Below, piece by piece: positions 50,637 through 62,000 of a DNA stretch of 64,000 bases. Position 1 is the first letter of the stretch. Each line of letters opens with the position of its first letter. Position numbers and translations under genes: made by a program. Below the pieces are notes generated by a model, which was given only the letters and a program-made list of their open reading frames with translations, had not been told where the DNA came from and did not search any database. Source of the DNA: Gymnogyps californianus (Eukaryota; Chordata; Aves; Accipitriformes; Cathartidae); the NCBI RefSeq assembly GCF_018139145.2, contig NC_059500.1, forward strand, positions 38,669,437 through 38,733,436, written 5' to 3'.

Positions 50637-52693
50637 AATTAGATTCACAGAGGTCCAAAGTCAAGTTGGGGAACACTAGTTTGATCCCCTGTATACCATT
50701 GACCTTGCATTTTCCATGGCTTAATTGTTACAGCAATTTTTTAAGGAAAATGTTAACCTGGGCTTAGAGATTGTTAGTGATTGAGAATTTATCAGTGTTT
50801 CGTGAGTTGTCCCATGGTTACTCTTACTGAAAAACAGACCTTTTGTTTCTAGTTCAAATCTGTGAATTCAAGTTTTAGTCTTCTGCCTTATGTTTGTCTG
50901 CTGCAGTAAAAAATCCTGTTTCTAGACTGTGATTTTTCATTGGTAAAAATTGACAAGCAAATGAAGTCGTTCACTGTTCAATTAACTTAAAATGCATGTT
51001 TTCTATTTATGCTATTGGTTTTCTTCTGAATGTTCCCCAGTTTATCTGCATCACTCTTATCTGTGAACAGCAGAAATCTTTCAAGTAAGATTAGCAGCAA
51101 TGCTAAATAAGTACTAATACAACTTATCTATTCAAGTACCTTCTGTTTTTATATCCAACAATTCTGACACTAGAATTTGCACTGGGAACTTTTGTTTAGT
51201 TAATTATGTTTGCACCCCTAGTTTTTCTTAAAGTTACAACTCCCATAATGGACATCTCCATTCTATAAACACAGCAGTTGTGATTTCCATTCCTATGATT
51301 TTCAGTGGATCATACTAGACTACAACAGAACTCTAGAAATAGAATTTCAAGCAATGCCAAATCAGATGTCTTACAGAAGTTTATTACATTAATATCAATA
51401 CCTAATCAACCAAATTTATAATTTCATTAGAAGAAAGTCTGGTAAGGTAGTTTCAGATAGCCTGATTTCTATAAGCCCATTTTGATTGCCACTATTTTAT
51501 CATACTTCAATATCTTCATAATAAAAAAAACATTTCAGACCTTCCATTATTCTTTCTCAGATCAATGTCAAGTTTTCTTGGAGGTTTTTTTGCAACTTTC
51601 TCTTTGTTCCAGGACTTGCTTAAAATCAGCATTAACACCTAGAGACCATCACAAGAGGGTTTCATTTTGGAGAGTAATATAACTGCAGGAGTTTGTGACT
51701 GGAATAAATAACACACCTAGTATTTATAAATTCTCTTCTTTCAAAAGAATGAATGCTAAAAAGTTAATAAGGAAAGAAAACATCAAAAATAGTATTTTTT
51801 TATATGGAAGACTTGAGGAGCACATGCTTTGTTGCTTTGCTTTTTAAATATGACCGACTTAAGTGGCACTCTACCACACAAAACTGGACAAAGCTCATCT
51901 ATAATAAAAAAGCAAGATGTAAATATCATTTCCCTTAACTGCACTCATAAGTTTAGGACTATTTAAATTCTCTAATTTGAGTCTAAATTCTCAAAGTCTC
52001 AAGTCTTTTTAGATTAAAAAGTATTGATTTATTAAACAAAAAATATATGTAAAATGAGATTTCTGAAATTCTACAGTATATACACTTAAGTAATTATATA
52101 TAAACAGATTATTAAATAGCAAGCAATATAACTTTTTATCCAGCAAACTCATTCTTATACAACTTATACAACAAAATTCCAATAATTGTCCACAAAATCC
52201 TGTAATCTGAAACCATTTGTAGAAGACCTTTATCATCATCTTGCTGATAGTATTTTTTCACACTGCTTAGTCCTTAAAATCTTATTTAATATATTGCTAT
52301 AAGACTGCTCACACAGAAGTTTCAGTCACGTTGGCACTTGAATTTGCAAACACATAAAAGCTTATAATATGCTTGAAAAAAGCAATAGAATTGCTACAGT
52401 TTCTATATATGAAGTTGTTGAAACTTATCTAAACCAAAAATCCCAAGGAGGACAATTTCCTTGAAGAACAGAAAGTAAATGCAAACAACTATGTATGTGT
52501 TCACACTTTAAATATTGTAAAGAACTAAATGTGTTATTTGGTCTTAAGAATACAACAGATCACATTCATTTTCTAAATTAATCCTTCCCCTCTTATGAAA
52601 TCAAATCTCTTTTTAAGATGATGATTTATCTTCCACTGTTTCAACTACAATGTGCAATGTCTTCATCCTGAGGGCACCTATGTCTGTGTTTAC
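50637..52693. other. Intergenic DNA 3' of LRRC2
   Basis: This is strongly AT-rich sequence without recognisable genes or transposons. If the LRRC2 polyadenylation signal at 52694 is wrong, part of this could be a longer 3' untranslated region. Confidence 0.5.
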
Positions 52694-52699
52694 TTTATT
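52694..52699 (-). terminator. Candidate polyadenylation signal for LRRC2
   Basis: The minus strand reads AATAAA here, about 280 nt downstream of the LRRC2 stop codon. It is the nearest canonical hexamer I saw. AATAAA is common by chance in DNA this AT-rich, so the assignment rests on position only. Confidence 0.35.
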
Positions 52700-52981
52700 A
52701 CAGTGAATATTTACTTTCAGCGGGTCTATATGTAAATTAGTGGCTGTTGCTGTGGACTGGAAAATAAATATGTTGATTTAAAAGGTGAAACAGCATCTTA
52801 TGAAGGCTCTACTGCTCTTTCTTTTATCTGTAGTTACTGGGAGCAACTACAGTAACACATTAAAAAAATCATGATGATTTTGAAGTGCTTCTGGCCATCT
52901 ATGGTTTCCAGTGGTTTCTGTTCAGGTGGATAAAAATAGAGTTATTCTGATATTCACTAGTGATTTAGAGATTTTTGATCT

Positions 52982-53031
52982 TCAGAGCTGAAGACTGAGT
53001 AATACTTTCGTAGTATAGGAAGGAGCAGAAT
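52982..53031 (-). CDS. LRRC2: LRRC2 terminal coding exon with stop codon
   Basis: These are the last 50 coding nucleotides. They follow a pyrimidine-rich acceptor (TTTTCTCTTTTCACAG) on the minus strand. With the G carried over from the previous exon they read D, then SAPSYTTKVLLSLQL and TGA at 52984-52982. The SxPSYTTKVxxSLQL tail matches the LRRC2 C-terminus, so the gene ends here with a normal, full-length end. Together the four exons in the window encode 162 residues, a little under half of a protein of about 370 residues. Confidence 0.92.
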
Positions 53032-54535
53032 CTGTGAAAAGAGAAAAAAGAAATACATCTATCTCAAACTTCAGCCATGTAATCCAGCACAAATAAATGG
53101 AGCCCTTAGCTAGAAACAGCTAGGTTTGATTTTATTTCAAAGGTACTCTACAAGTGATCTCTGTGCTATCTTTCAGAAATTCTGCTGGCTCATATTATAC
53201 AGAAGTTATTTCTTCTCCAGTCTGCTTTTCAGAAGCAGGTATTGGCATAATATATAGCAAAAGAGTTCAGAAGCAGGAATCCAAGAGTGATTCATGATCC
53301 AACCTCATCATAAAAAGCATGGAAATAAGTTTTGTCTAGGAAGGCAGAAAAGTGTATCCCTGAGCTGCTTTACCCCAAAGGAGTATAAGCTGGCCTATGC
53401 TTGACAAGGCCAAATGCAGGTTTCAGGCAGCCTGGCAGCCATCACCTTAGACTTCGTATTTCACAAGTATGTAAATACAACTCCATCACTACATATCTCA
53501 CGAGTATCTCTAAAGCCAAATTGTGATCTCAGTTTTCCTCCATTCCTTCTCTCCATTTTAACCACTGTTGCTACCATTACCAGAATCTGGCACTTTTATA
53601 GCAGACTTCACTTTAGAAGTAGACGGCTTGAATACTCAAGTGTGCAGCTAATGGACATTAAGGAACAAAAGTCCAGTATCAGAACATGAAAAGTATTCTG
53701 CAGCCACATCCTGTGGCCTTTCTTTATACCTCTCTTTTACCAGGTGTCGTAGGACCACTATACAGAAATGCAAGGAATGAAAAGATGCCATAAGATTCAT
53801 TCCACAAAAATTCATTTCTACACACAAACTCTCAAAGAGATTTAAACAGAGCCTATAGGGTATTTTGGCTCACAGGAAATTTTCCCTTTGTTTCCTAACA
53901 CATTTAGCTAAACAAGACTCAAGAGACTGACAGTTATAACGGTATTTAATATTTTAATATTAAATATTAAATTTTAATAACGGTAAATATAAGATTGAAT
54001 AGCAAAATAAAGTAATATGTAAACTTTCAGGTGCTGTGCAATAAAAACAAAAGCAGTGATTTTACTACAATAATTTTACAGTGGTTAAACAATTAGTACA
54101 TTGATACAGATACACTGTTAAAGAATGTTCTATCAATGCAAAGAGCATTTCATATATACACTGTGTTTCTTTTTGAGGAGGAGAAGCACTTCCGCAGGAA
54201 TTCAAAATCACTAATGGTAATCCCAAGAGAGGTAAGTAAATCTGGAGAATGAGGATAATCATTGCATATCCAATCAATGTCATTGAATTAAAGTTAATGC
54301 ATGTACAAACACACTATTAATTTTGTATACATTTGTTCAATATCAAGTGTTTTAGTTAGGACCCAAACTTTTAACAAAACACATTCAACATTTTCACTTT
54401 TAGTCTTATCTAATACCGTAACAGCCAATTACAGTTTAAGGGTAAATTGCTTGTACTCTTAAAAATTAATGTTCCCAATGTGCATCTGCATCTATATCCA
54501 AGATAGTAGGAAGTTTACTGTAAGTTAACACATAC
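53032..54535 (-). other. LRRC2: Last LRRC2 intron
   Basis: This is a 1.5-kb intron between the last two coding exons. It holds a short AT-rich inverted-repeat patch near 53936-53990. A plus-strand segment before a GTAAGT at about 54235 resembles an exon; I give it no weight alone. Confidence 0.85.
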
Positions 54536-54672
54536 CTCTTTCCTTTAGGTCTTCAATGTATGCTTTCATAAACTCTTTCTCAAATTGCTCCCGTTCACGT
54601 TCACTTTCTATAATTTCTTCAGTGTCTTCACATACAATAGTTTCAACTGGGCTGTTCTTGAGACTTACGAAT
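54536..54672 (-). CDS. LRRC2: LRRC2 penultimate coding exon (post-repeat acidic helix)
   Basis: This exon is 137 nt, between acceptor CTCTCTAG and donor GTATGTG on the minus strand. Its first base completes a lysine codon, and the frame then begins [19 protein letters not shown]. This is the capping strand after the last repeat, followed by a strongly acidic, probably helical tail ending [16 protein letters not shown]. The [24 protein letters not shown] pattern is a hallmark of LRRC2; LRRC39 has a related but different FMHTYIQESRR motif here, which is why I call LRRC2. The exon ends in phase 1 (G), and the next exon completes an aspartate codon. Confidence 0.93.
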
Positions 54673-56509
54673 CTAGAGAGAGATTAACACAAGCATATAT
54701 GCAACAGGCTTCTGAACATCACTGACCAACAGGAATGACATTTTAGAAGTTGCTACTACACCCAGAAGGGGAAATGTAAAGAACCTTTGCTCAATTTTTG
54801 CATTATGGCATTGTTACTATCCAACTATTACTATAAATAAAGATTTCAAATGGCACCTTCTCTATACTCCACTTTCCATATAAAAATGATCAGATTTGTC
54901 TCTTTCTTTTCACCTATCTACATAAATCATTCTTTGCAATAACAGGTATATTTCTTTATTACAGAACTTCTGACAGACTATACTGTAATTTCACATCTGT
55001 TAATGAGCAGTATGAACTCCATGTTAACAACATTGGCTAGCAATCTGGAATTTTGCCAGTATCACTTAGCTGACAATATGTGTCTCTATTTTTTGGTTGT
55101 TGTTATGTTACTTCTCTTTTACAATGCATGACTGGATGTGCACTATGTCGTATTTGCAAATTTCCTAAAGCTACACATTGCAGGTGAAAAACTATATGGT
55201 TACATAAACAACATACATAATGTGCAAATTAAGCGCACAGCGTTCTGAAAACCTCTGATGATATTACCACTCCAAGAAGTAAAAAAAAAATCAATAAAAT
55301 TGTTACTTTCAAAAGAATGAATGTCCCAACAAATCATATGGCTTTTTAAAATCTCATGAATTGCTGTGAGTCTGTGGTCAGTTGGCCTTGGCTGGCCAGG
55401 TGCCAACCAAGCAGTTCTCTCACTCCCCCTCCTCAGCAGAACAGGGGGAGAGTATAAGATGAAAAACTCATAGGCTGAGATAGACAGCTTAATGAAGAAA
55501 AGCAAAAGCCATGCGTGGAAGCAAAGCAAAGCAAAAAAAATTATTCTCTACTTCTCATCAACAGGTGATGTCCAGCCACTTCCTGGGAAGCAGGGACTCA
55601 GTACGTGTAGCGGTTGCTTTGGAAGACAAACACCTTAATAATAAATGACCCACCACCCTTCTCCTTTCTCTTAGCTTTTATTGCTGAGCATGACGTCGTA
55701 TGGTATGAAATATCCCTTTGGTCAGTTTGAGTCAGCTGTCTCAGCTGTGTCCCCTCCCAACCTCTTGCTCATCCTCAGCCTACTGGCTTTTATGGGGAAG
55801 GGTGGGAGAGACAGCCTTGATGCTGTGGGAGCACTGCTCAACAGTAGTCAAAAGCCTTGGTGTGTTACCAACACCATTATAGCTATAAATACGAAGCCCA
55901 TCACTGTAAGGGCCACTATGGGGAAAGTTAACTCCATCCCAGCCAGACCCAGAATAGTCTCAAATGGTTTCATAATCAAAGACCTGAACATCGCCTGCAG
56001 AAATGCAAGATCATTGTAACTGCAGACTAAAAGGCCTTCTAGTCTTATCCTGCATGAAGCAACAAGGTGCTGTTTCATAACAAAGAATATATGAACTACT
56101 AAACTCATGTGACATTATTTAGCCTGTTAAGTAGCCATGTCTCCCACTCCCAGCAGCATGCTTTTGACATCACTGAGCTTACCAACAGCTAGCTGCCAGA
56201 CTACTGGTCCAACTAGGGGGCATGGCTTTGCAACTCCAGAGTTAGAGCTACTATGACCAAGTCTACCCAGGAATAGCAGTTTAGGCATACAGATGCACAA
56301 TGTGGTGAACTGGCAGATGAAAATCAGAAAGCTGCAGCTGCTCTGCAATTTCCAATCTCTCTAGTGCCTCCTTAAGTGCTCTGATACAAATTGAGTCAGA
56401 ATTTGACCACCAGGTATGGCAGAAACTGATGCTTGTGAAAGTATTTCTCCTGGGCGCATCTACCTTATCTTCTTAAGAACATATTCCTTTCTCTCTCACT
56501 TTTACTTAC
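54673..56509 (-). other. LRRC2: LRRC2 intron containing a solo LTR
   Basis: This is a 1.8-kb intron between phase-matched exons. About a third of it is a solo ERVL-like LTR lying in the same orientation as the gene. The rest is AT-rich and unremarkable. Confidence 0.85.
55373..55955 (-). mobile_element. Solo LTR, ERVL-like avian family (copy C), in a LRRC2 intron
   Basis: Read on the minus strand, this element begins CTGGGTCTGGCTGGGATGG and runs through CATACGACGTCATGCTCAGC, GCAATAAAAGC, TTCATTAAGCTGTCTATCTC and a GGGAGTGAGAGAACTGC tract to TGACCACA. These are the same landmarks, in order, as copies A and B. It is flanked by AGTC on both sides (55369-55372 and 55956-55959), a plausible short target-site duplication. 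It lies in the sense orientation of LRRC2. Confidence 0.82.
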
Positions 56510-56665
56510 TTTAAACCTGTGGTTGACTCACAGACGGCTGTGGGTATCTCAACCAGGTCATCACCACTGACAACTAGCAAACTGAGCTTTGGCATATTGA
56601 CCAGAGCTCGTGGAAGATAAGTCAACTTGTTTTTCTGTAGGAGAAGCGTCTGCAGTTGCTCTAAC
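56510..56665 (-). CDS. LRRC2: LRRC2 internal coding exon (two further leucine-rich repeats)
   Basis: This exon is 156 nt, bounded on the minus strand by acceptor TTTTATAG and a strong donor GTAAGTAA. It opens with the base that completes the arginine codon left by the exon at 58861-59006, and then reads 51 codons. The repeats are visible as [15 protein letters not shown] and [15 protein letters not shown], followed by [11 protein letters not shown]. The order and spacing agree with LRRC2, where this segment follows the DLPxDIDR stretch of the previous exon. It ends in phase 2 (AA), completed to lysine by the first base of the next exon. The open frame reads a little into both introns, but the phase match on each side fixes the borders. 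Confidence 0.93.
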
Positions 56666-58860
56666 CTATAAAAATGTAAAAGATAAAGATAACTTAAAAT
56701 ATTTATTTCAGACAGGAGCATCTATCCAAAAAAACAATACAGATTTAATCTTGTGTAAAAGAACAACTACGTGCACCATATTTGGCTCCTGAAAAATTAC
56801 TTATACCACACTTTCACAAATTGTCATCAACTTTAATGGAAATTTCCACTCATGGTTCAACATACAGATATTAATAGTACACCTCTGACAAGTACTCAGA
56901 AGCATGCCCAAGATAAAAGGTTACAAAAATTACTGTGCTTTCATACAGAAGATGTTCACAGAATATAATACAAAGCCTCACCATGTGTATCCTGGAACTA
57001 ATGAAAAATATGGGTCACCACCTCACACCTTTGCCCGTATGCTGGTTTCTATGAACTAGATACATCCATGCTAGGCAATATATTCCCATCTATTGTTTTT
57101 CACTAGTAATTAGTACTGTGGGGAGCAAGAGAAAGACCAGCTCCTGGTCATGTGGCTCTTGCAAGCTGTCCCACTGAAATCAATTTAATGACAATGTTTT
57201 GTAGAGGAAGGTATTGGGCTTCTTTTGCTTTATTGCCCCTGGCTTTTCGTAATGCAATAGTAATACGTGGCTGAGCATTTATTCCTTGGAGTAGATAGAA
57301 AACGAAAAGCATAGCAAACTGATGAAACAAGTTTGTCTCATTTGACCAGAAGGGTCCATTCCTAAAACACTGTTGCAGGCTATTGCTTATCAGGCCCATA
57401 TGGTTTGTTTGAATGCAGGGAAAGATATTAAGACGTCAGTTTACTGCCAACTCATCTTTTTTAATCACAGACTTCATGGTAGTTCACTGAGGTTCTTCAA
57501 CACTGCAGGCATTGAAATCATGAGTCTGAATAAGAGTATCAGTTTACCTGAGGGGCATATCCTGACATTTTCCAGTCTTCAGAATACCCATGAGCCCAAG
57601 AGATCTCAAAATTCAAAACCCAAAGTCAAACAAAGAAAACCTTATTTTGTGGTGTCTGATTATGATGCTTTAGTATCGAGGCTGGCAACTCAGTACAAAA
57701 TGGAGAAGATGAAATGTAGAAAAGGAATATTTTGGAGATCAAGAAATACATAGAGGTTACAGGGGAAAATGACCCTTAAGTTGAGTGGGTATCCTTCCAT
57801 AAAATAAAAATTTCCTCTTAGAAGCTCTTTGAAGTTAATCAAATCTCTGCTCAGATCCCCTGGAAAAAAATGGCAGGTTTATGCTGTTGTGACTAGAGCA
57901 CGTGAATTACTAATACAAATTAAGACTTCAGCCCTGCTGTCAGACAAATTTGTGATTACACAATGTCCCAGAAAAGTCTTTTTGCCCAGCAACAAAGGTC
58001 TTGTAAAAGTTAAGGTTGAATGGGTTTTCTCTGAAGATTCTTCTGCCTCAGGGAATCTCTCTTCCCAGATCAATAAATAATCCATATTTTTTTTTAATAA
58101 ACTTTAGTTACTATGTGTTTTGGTTTACTTATGGCTATGTAAAGTTTTGTAAACCAAGTTACAACAGGACTGTAGAGTGAATAAATAGGCCCAGGGATAA
58201 GAAAAGTGCTTTCTCAGGCTAGTAAGTCCCATTAAAGCGATCAGCATGATTTTTTTAAAACTAGTTCTCGTGGATTTCTAAATTGAGAGAGTGAGTATAT
58301 GTGTGCACATGCATATATACTTCAGAGTAGCAGGGGAGGATTGTCAGTGTTTTTTTTAATCTTACCAATATTATTCTGCTTTACTGCCAAAGTTTATCAG
58401 GTTCTTTTAGTAACTTAAATATGCTTTAGTTCATCTTTTCTGCTACCCCACCTACCCTCCAGAGAGATACTGCTGCCAACTTTATATGGTGAGTCCCCTT
58501 TGCTGGAACTGGGGCAGAGTATGCCCCATGAACTTCCCAAAGAACAAGACCTGGATGTAATGACAAATTATCATGAATACAGCAGAAAATGTAATTAGTT
58601 AACTGAACAGTAGAGGCACTGACTGTGCAATCTGCCATCAATGAGCTAGAAAATGTAGTTTCTGCTCTCTGACCTAGTCCATCAATAATAATGGTAAAGC
58701 TTACATGCAAAACTATCTATCTGATGCATTTCCAAATGTGATTTTTTACATGTGATTTTTCACATTTGATTTTTCATTAGTGGTGTCCCTTGGAAGCTTG
58801 TTACTTTCTAGATTTGCTTTATAGTTCACAAGCCTGTCAATGAATTAAAACATAAACTAC
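56666..58860 (-). other. LRRC2: LRRC2 intron
   Basis: This is a 2.2-kb intron defined by the phase-matched exons on each side. It contains an unexplained plus-strand reading frame at 57373-58080, and a triplet of near-identical ATTTGATTTTT-like units around 58737-58775. No transposon was recognised. Confidence 0.85.
57373..58080 (+). other. Long, nearly open plus-strand frame antisense to a LRRC2 intron
   Basis: One frame is open for 126 codons (57373-57753), has two stops in the next 60 nt, and is then open again to TAA at 58080. It includes HEPKRSQNSKPKVKQRKP, YFVVSDYDALVSRLATQYK and CPRKVFLPSNKGLVKVKVEW, which read like real protein rather than AT-rich noise. AATAAA occurs at the end (58074 onward) and again about 25 bp later. 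It may be the remains of a retrocopy or of an unknown exon. I do not recognise the family. Confidence 0.25.
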
Positions 58861-59006
58861 CTGTCTATGTCTTCTGGGAGATCTTTCAGGTTGTTGCTGC
58901 TAATATCCAACCACTGCAAATTAGACATCCGGAGCACACAAATTGGAATAGAATGGAACTTGTTTGCTGACACGTCCACAACTGTGACTTGTTTCAGGTT
59001 ACTCAG
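58861..59006 (-). CDS. LRRC2: LRRC2 internal coding exon (two leucine-rich repeats)
   Basis: This is the most 5' LRRC2 exon in the window: 146 nt, 48 codons plus two bases. On the minus strand it follows a pyrimidine-rich acceptor ending TTTCTAG and is followed by donor GTAGTT. It encodes two leucine-rich repeats, recognisable as [14 protein letters not shown] and [18 protein letters not shown]. These match the vertebrate LRRC2 family almost residue for residue, as I remember the human protein. LRRC2 is a leucine-rich repeat protein of the LRRC2/LRRC39 type, expressed in heart and skeletal muscle and reported to associate with mitochondria; its molecular job is poorly known. The exon ends in phase 2 and the next exon supplies the last base of an arginine codon. 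The upstream exon that should encode the preceding repeats is not in the remaining 5 kb, so the gene runs off the right edge. Confidence 0.93.
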
Positions 59007-62000
59007 CTAGAAAGAAGTGGTGCTTTATTTTAGTTACATTTTGCAAATACAAGAAGACATTTCATTCATCAAACATTCTTATTCCTCTCAAAGCACTTAC
59101 TTAGAAAAATAAAAATTGCATGATTTTTCTACTCAATTTTTTGGCAGTGTTCTCTCTTAGTCATCATTTTATAGGAAAAGGGATTTCAGAAATAACTGCT
59201 TCCCAAAGTGTTTATCACCTTTCTAACATTGTCATAGTATTGAATGAAATTTTCAGTCTAAAAAAAACCCATATAGTTTCAGATGACACCAAGGCTGGAA
59301 CCAGACAATGACTTCGTTATTTCCTAGGTTACATATGAACTAAGCTCTGAAGTGACAAAACACAGTTTTGATAATTACAGATGCCAAGTTACCATTCTCA
59401 AAATCAGAGATTTTACAACTCCCATCAAAAATACATAGATTTCCTTTGCTATAACTCTGCTATGCACTGCGAGTGTATCGCTAGGAGACCCTTGGAAAAT
59501 GAAACTGCCAATTTAAGCCAACAGAATATCTGGTGCAATATTTTTCAAAGATCTTTAAAAATACATCTTCCATACTGGAAACTAAATATATAATAAGGTG
59601 CACTAGAGCTTTTTATTTGAATACTTTTCAAAAGAACTACATTTTTAAGTAATAAACTTTTAGCACAATGAAGGTTAACTACAAATGTAAAATATACCTG
59701 TTAAAGAAATAAATGTGTTAAATAAAGCTCTCTGTGTATTGAATCAATTATTCACGCTAGCAGTGTTCATAAAACCATGCAGCTAGCTAAAGTGAATGTC
59801 AAAGGAGTGTAAATGTTAACCAAAAAAAGTACTTTAGAATGGAAAATATGCCTCTGAGCTTCTAATCATATGTCACCATCACAATCTAGCTCTATAGATC
59901 CTGATATAGAAGAGAAAGTAGCAAAAAAATTTCATTGGTCTTTGCCTGAAGGTTTCTTAGAATGTAGAAAATAATTAGGAACCAAAAACCCCAAATATAT
60001 ATTTTCCACTTCCAAAGTGAGCAAAATGCAAGTAACAACATAAATTATGAAAAAATTATAAAGTAATAAAATACATTCTGAATCCTTGAGAAGGATTTTT
60101 TTATTACTATTTATTAAGAATCAAGTCCTGTTTTGTTATATTTTATGGCCAAACTTCTTCTTACTGCAATACTGCCAGACTTTCATCTTAATTTGACCCT
60201 TGCCATTTAAAATGTTCACATTCACAGCTTGGTGCTGTGTCAGAGCCAGTTTGGTTTGCGATTTTTTGGTGGTGGTTTTTTTGTTTGTGGGGTGTAGGTT
60301 TTTCGGTTGGTTGTTTTTTTGTTTTGCTTTTTTCTAGATATAACCTCATATTGCTTCCAGACCTTAAAATTTGGGGAAATCTTTTCAGGGAGATTTACTG
60401 AAGTTATCATATTACAAATGACTATGCAATTAAGTTTACCTTTCAAAAACATAATAGAGGTTCAGAGTTTCTCAAGTCAAAGATATAATTTTGAAATCTG
60501 TCCACCACTGCATTAAAACAGCCTTGGTGAGGCATTATCATGGAAATGTCTCACTCCTGATTCAGAACAGGCAAGCACACATTTTATTCTGACACTTCTC
60601 ACTTCCAGACCATTTTGTCATTTTGAGGACTGACTACTAGCAATGAACACTCACTCCTATACTGTAAATTTTCCAGATACTGAATCTTTTTTCCAAGAAA
60701 ACAGAACCTCCCTTTGAACAAGGAAAGCAGAGTGACTCTTCTAGATCGTAGCAATGAGAGAATGAAGAAAATAATTGGCACCATCTTTACACTGCATTTA
60801 CTTTGTGGTTTCAAATTATTGTCACAATTCCAAATCCCAAGCAAATATTTCAAGTTTCTCTGCACTCAGAACAATTTGCTAAAACTGCTGATACATTTCT
60901 TTCAACAAACTCTCCCCGAAAGGAATTTAGCAGGCACAGAATTAAAACAATGTCCCATAGGCTTAAATGTCACCCAAAATGTTCTCAAACCATCCCCAAA
61001 GAAGAAAAGCCGCAGCCTCTAAACACCAAGCAGCAGTTTACTTTAAAATAAACTGACATCACTGTTCACTCAAGTTCCTAAACACTTTGCTTTCACATGC
61101 AGTCACCTGTCATACTGAAACAACTTGGTAACATTAACACTAGGTGGTAAAATGATATTTCTTCAACAGCAGTAACTAGTTTTATATGTTTTCCTGAAAG
61201 TGCTTTATGCATTAAATATTAAAAGTAACATTAATATAGCAGTATTAATTTTTTTAATAAACAGGGCTGTTTCTGCCATTTTTTGTATAGTATTGAAAAT
61301 AGATTGTTTTAATACTTGATTAGATGAAAACCTACATTTTTCAGGAGTTTGTACTCCCATAAAAATGTACCAACATAATATAAGGCCATGGACTCTCTTG
61401 ATACAAAGTTTGGTTCAGCATGTCACAGAATATATGGAGCCATGATTATATTGTGTAAGCTGCAAGCCCTCGGTACTTGTTCTTTTAGGGTAATATTTAA
61501 CAAAACCTGTCCATTTTCTATAGTATGTTGAAACCTAATGGAGTTTTTATTTAATCTGTCTCTGATATGTTACCAACAAACACCTATGATATACGATGCA
61601 TTGGAAATTATGGCAGCTATGTATTATATTTTCTAAAGAAAACCCTGTGTATTTTATTTCTTCTTGAAGGACTGATGGATTTTTGCACCTTTTATAACAT
61701 TTCATTTTCAAACAAGCATGGCTCCCTTATCATTTTTACGTTATAATTTATTTTTGCTTGATGTTGATTTTTGATATTTTCCTCTATTATGTGACTTTGA
61801 ATCAATCAGTATATAGGCTTTATGCAAGTTCCATTTTAAAAAATAGCTATATTTGATAGTCTAGCTACCTGGACCCACTTATTGTGGTCCTTACGTTTAA
61901 TCACTGTTGTCATTTTTATTTGACAAACTGCCCCATTTACTTATCTTAATAATTTTGTTCATAGAAATAATCCAGGTAACATTGTAGAACTCCACTGCTT

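Noticed and set aside
54170..54234. Plus-strand exon-like segment (EEKHFRRNSKSLMVIPRE) before GTAAGT in the last LRRC2 intron
   Set aside because: A single short frame without partners; in 64 kb several such matches are expected by chance.
55681..56108. Open frames of 112 and 86 codons over the LRRC2 intron
   Set aside because: They are read-throughs of the solo LTR in both directions, not genes.
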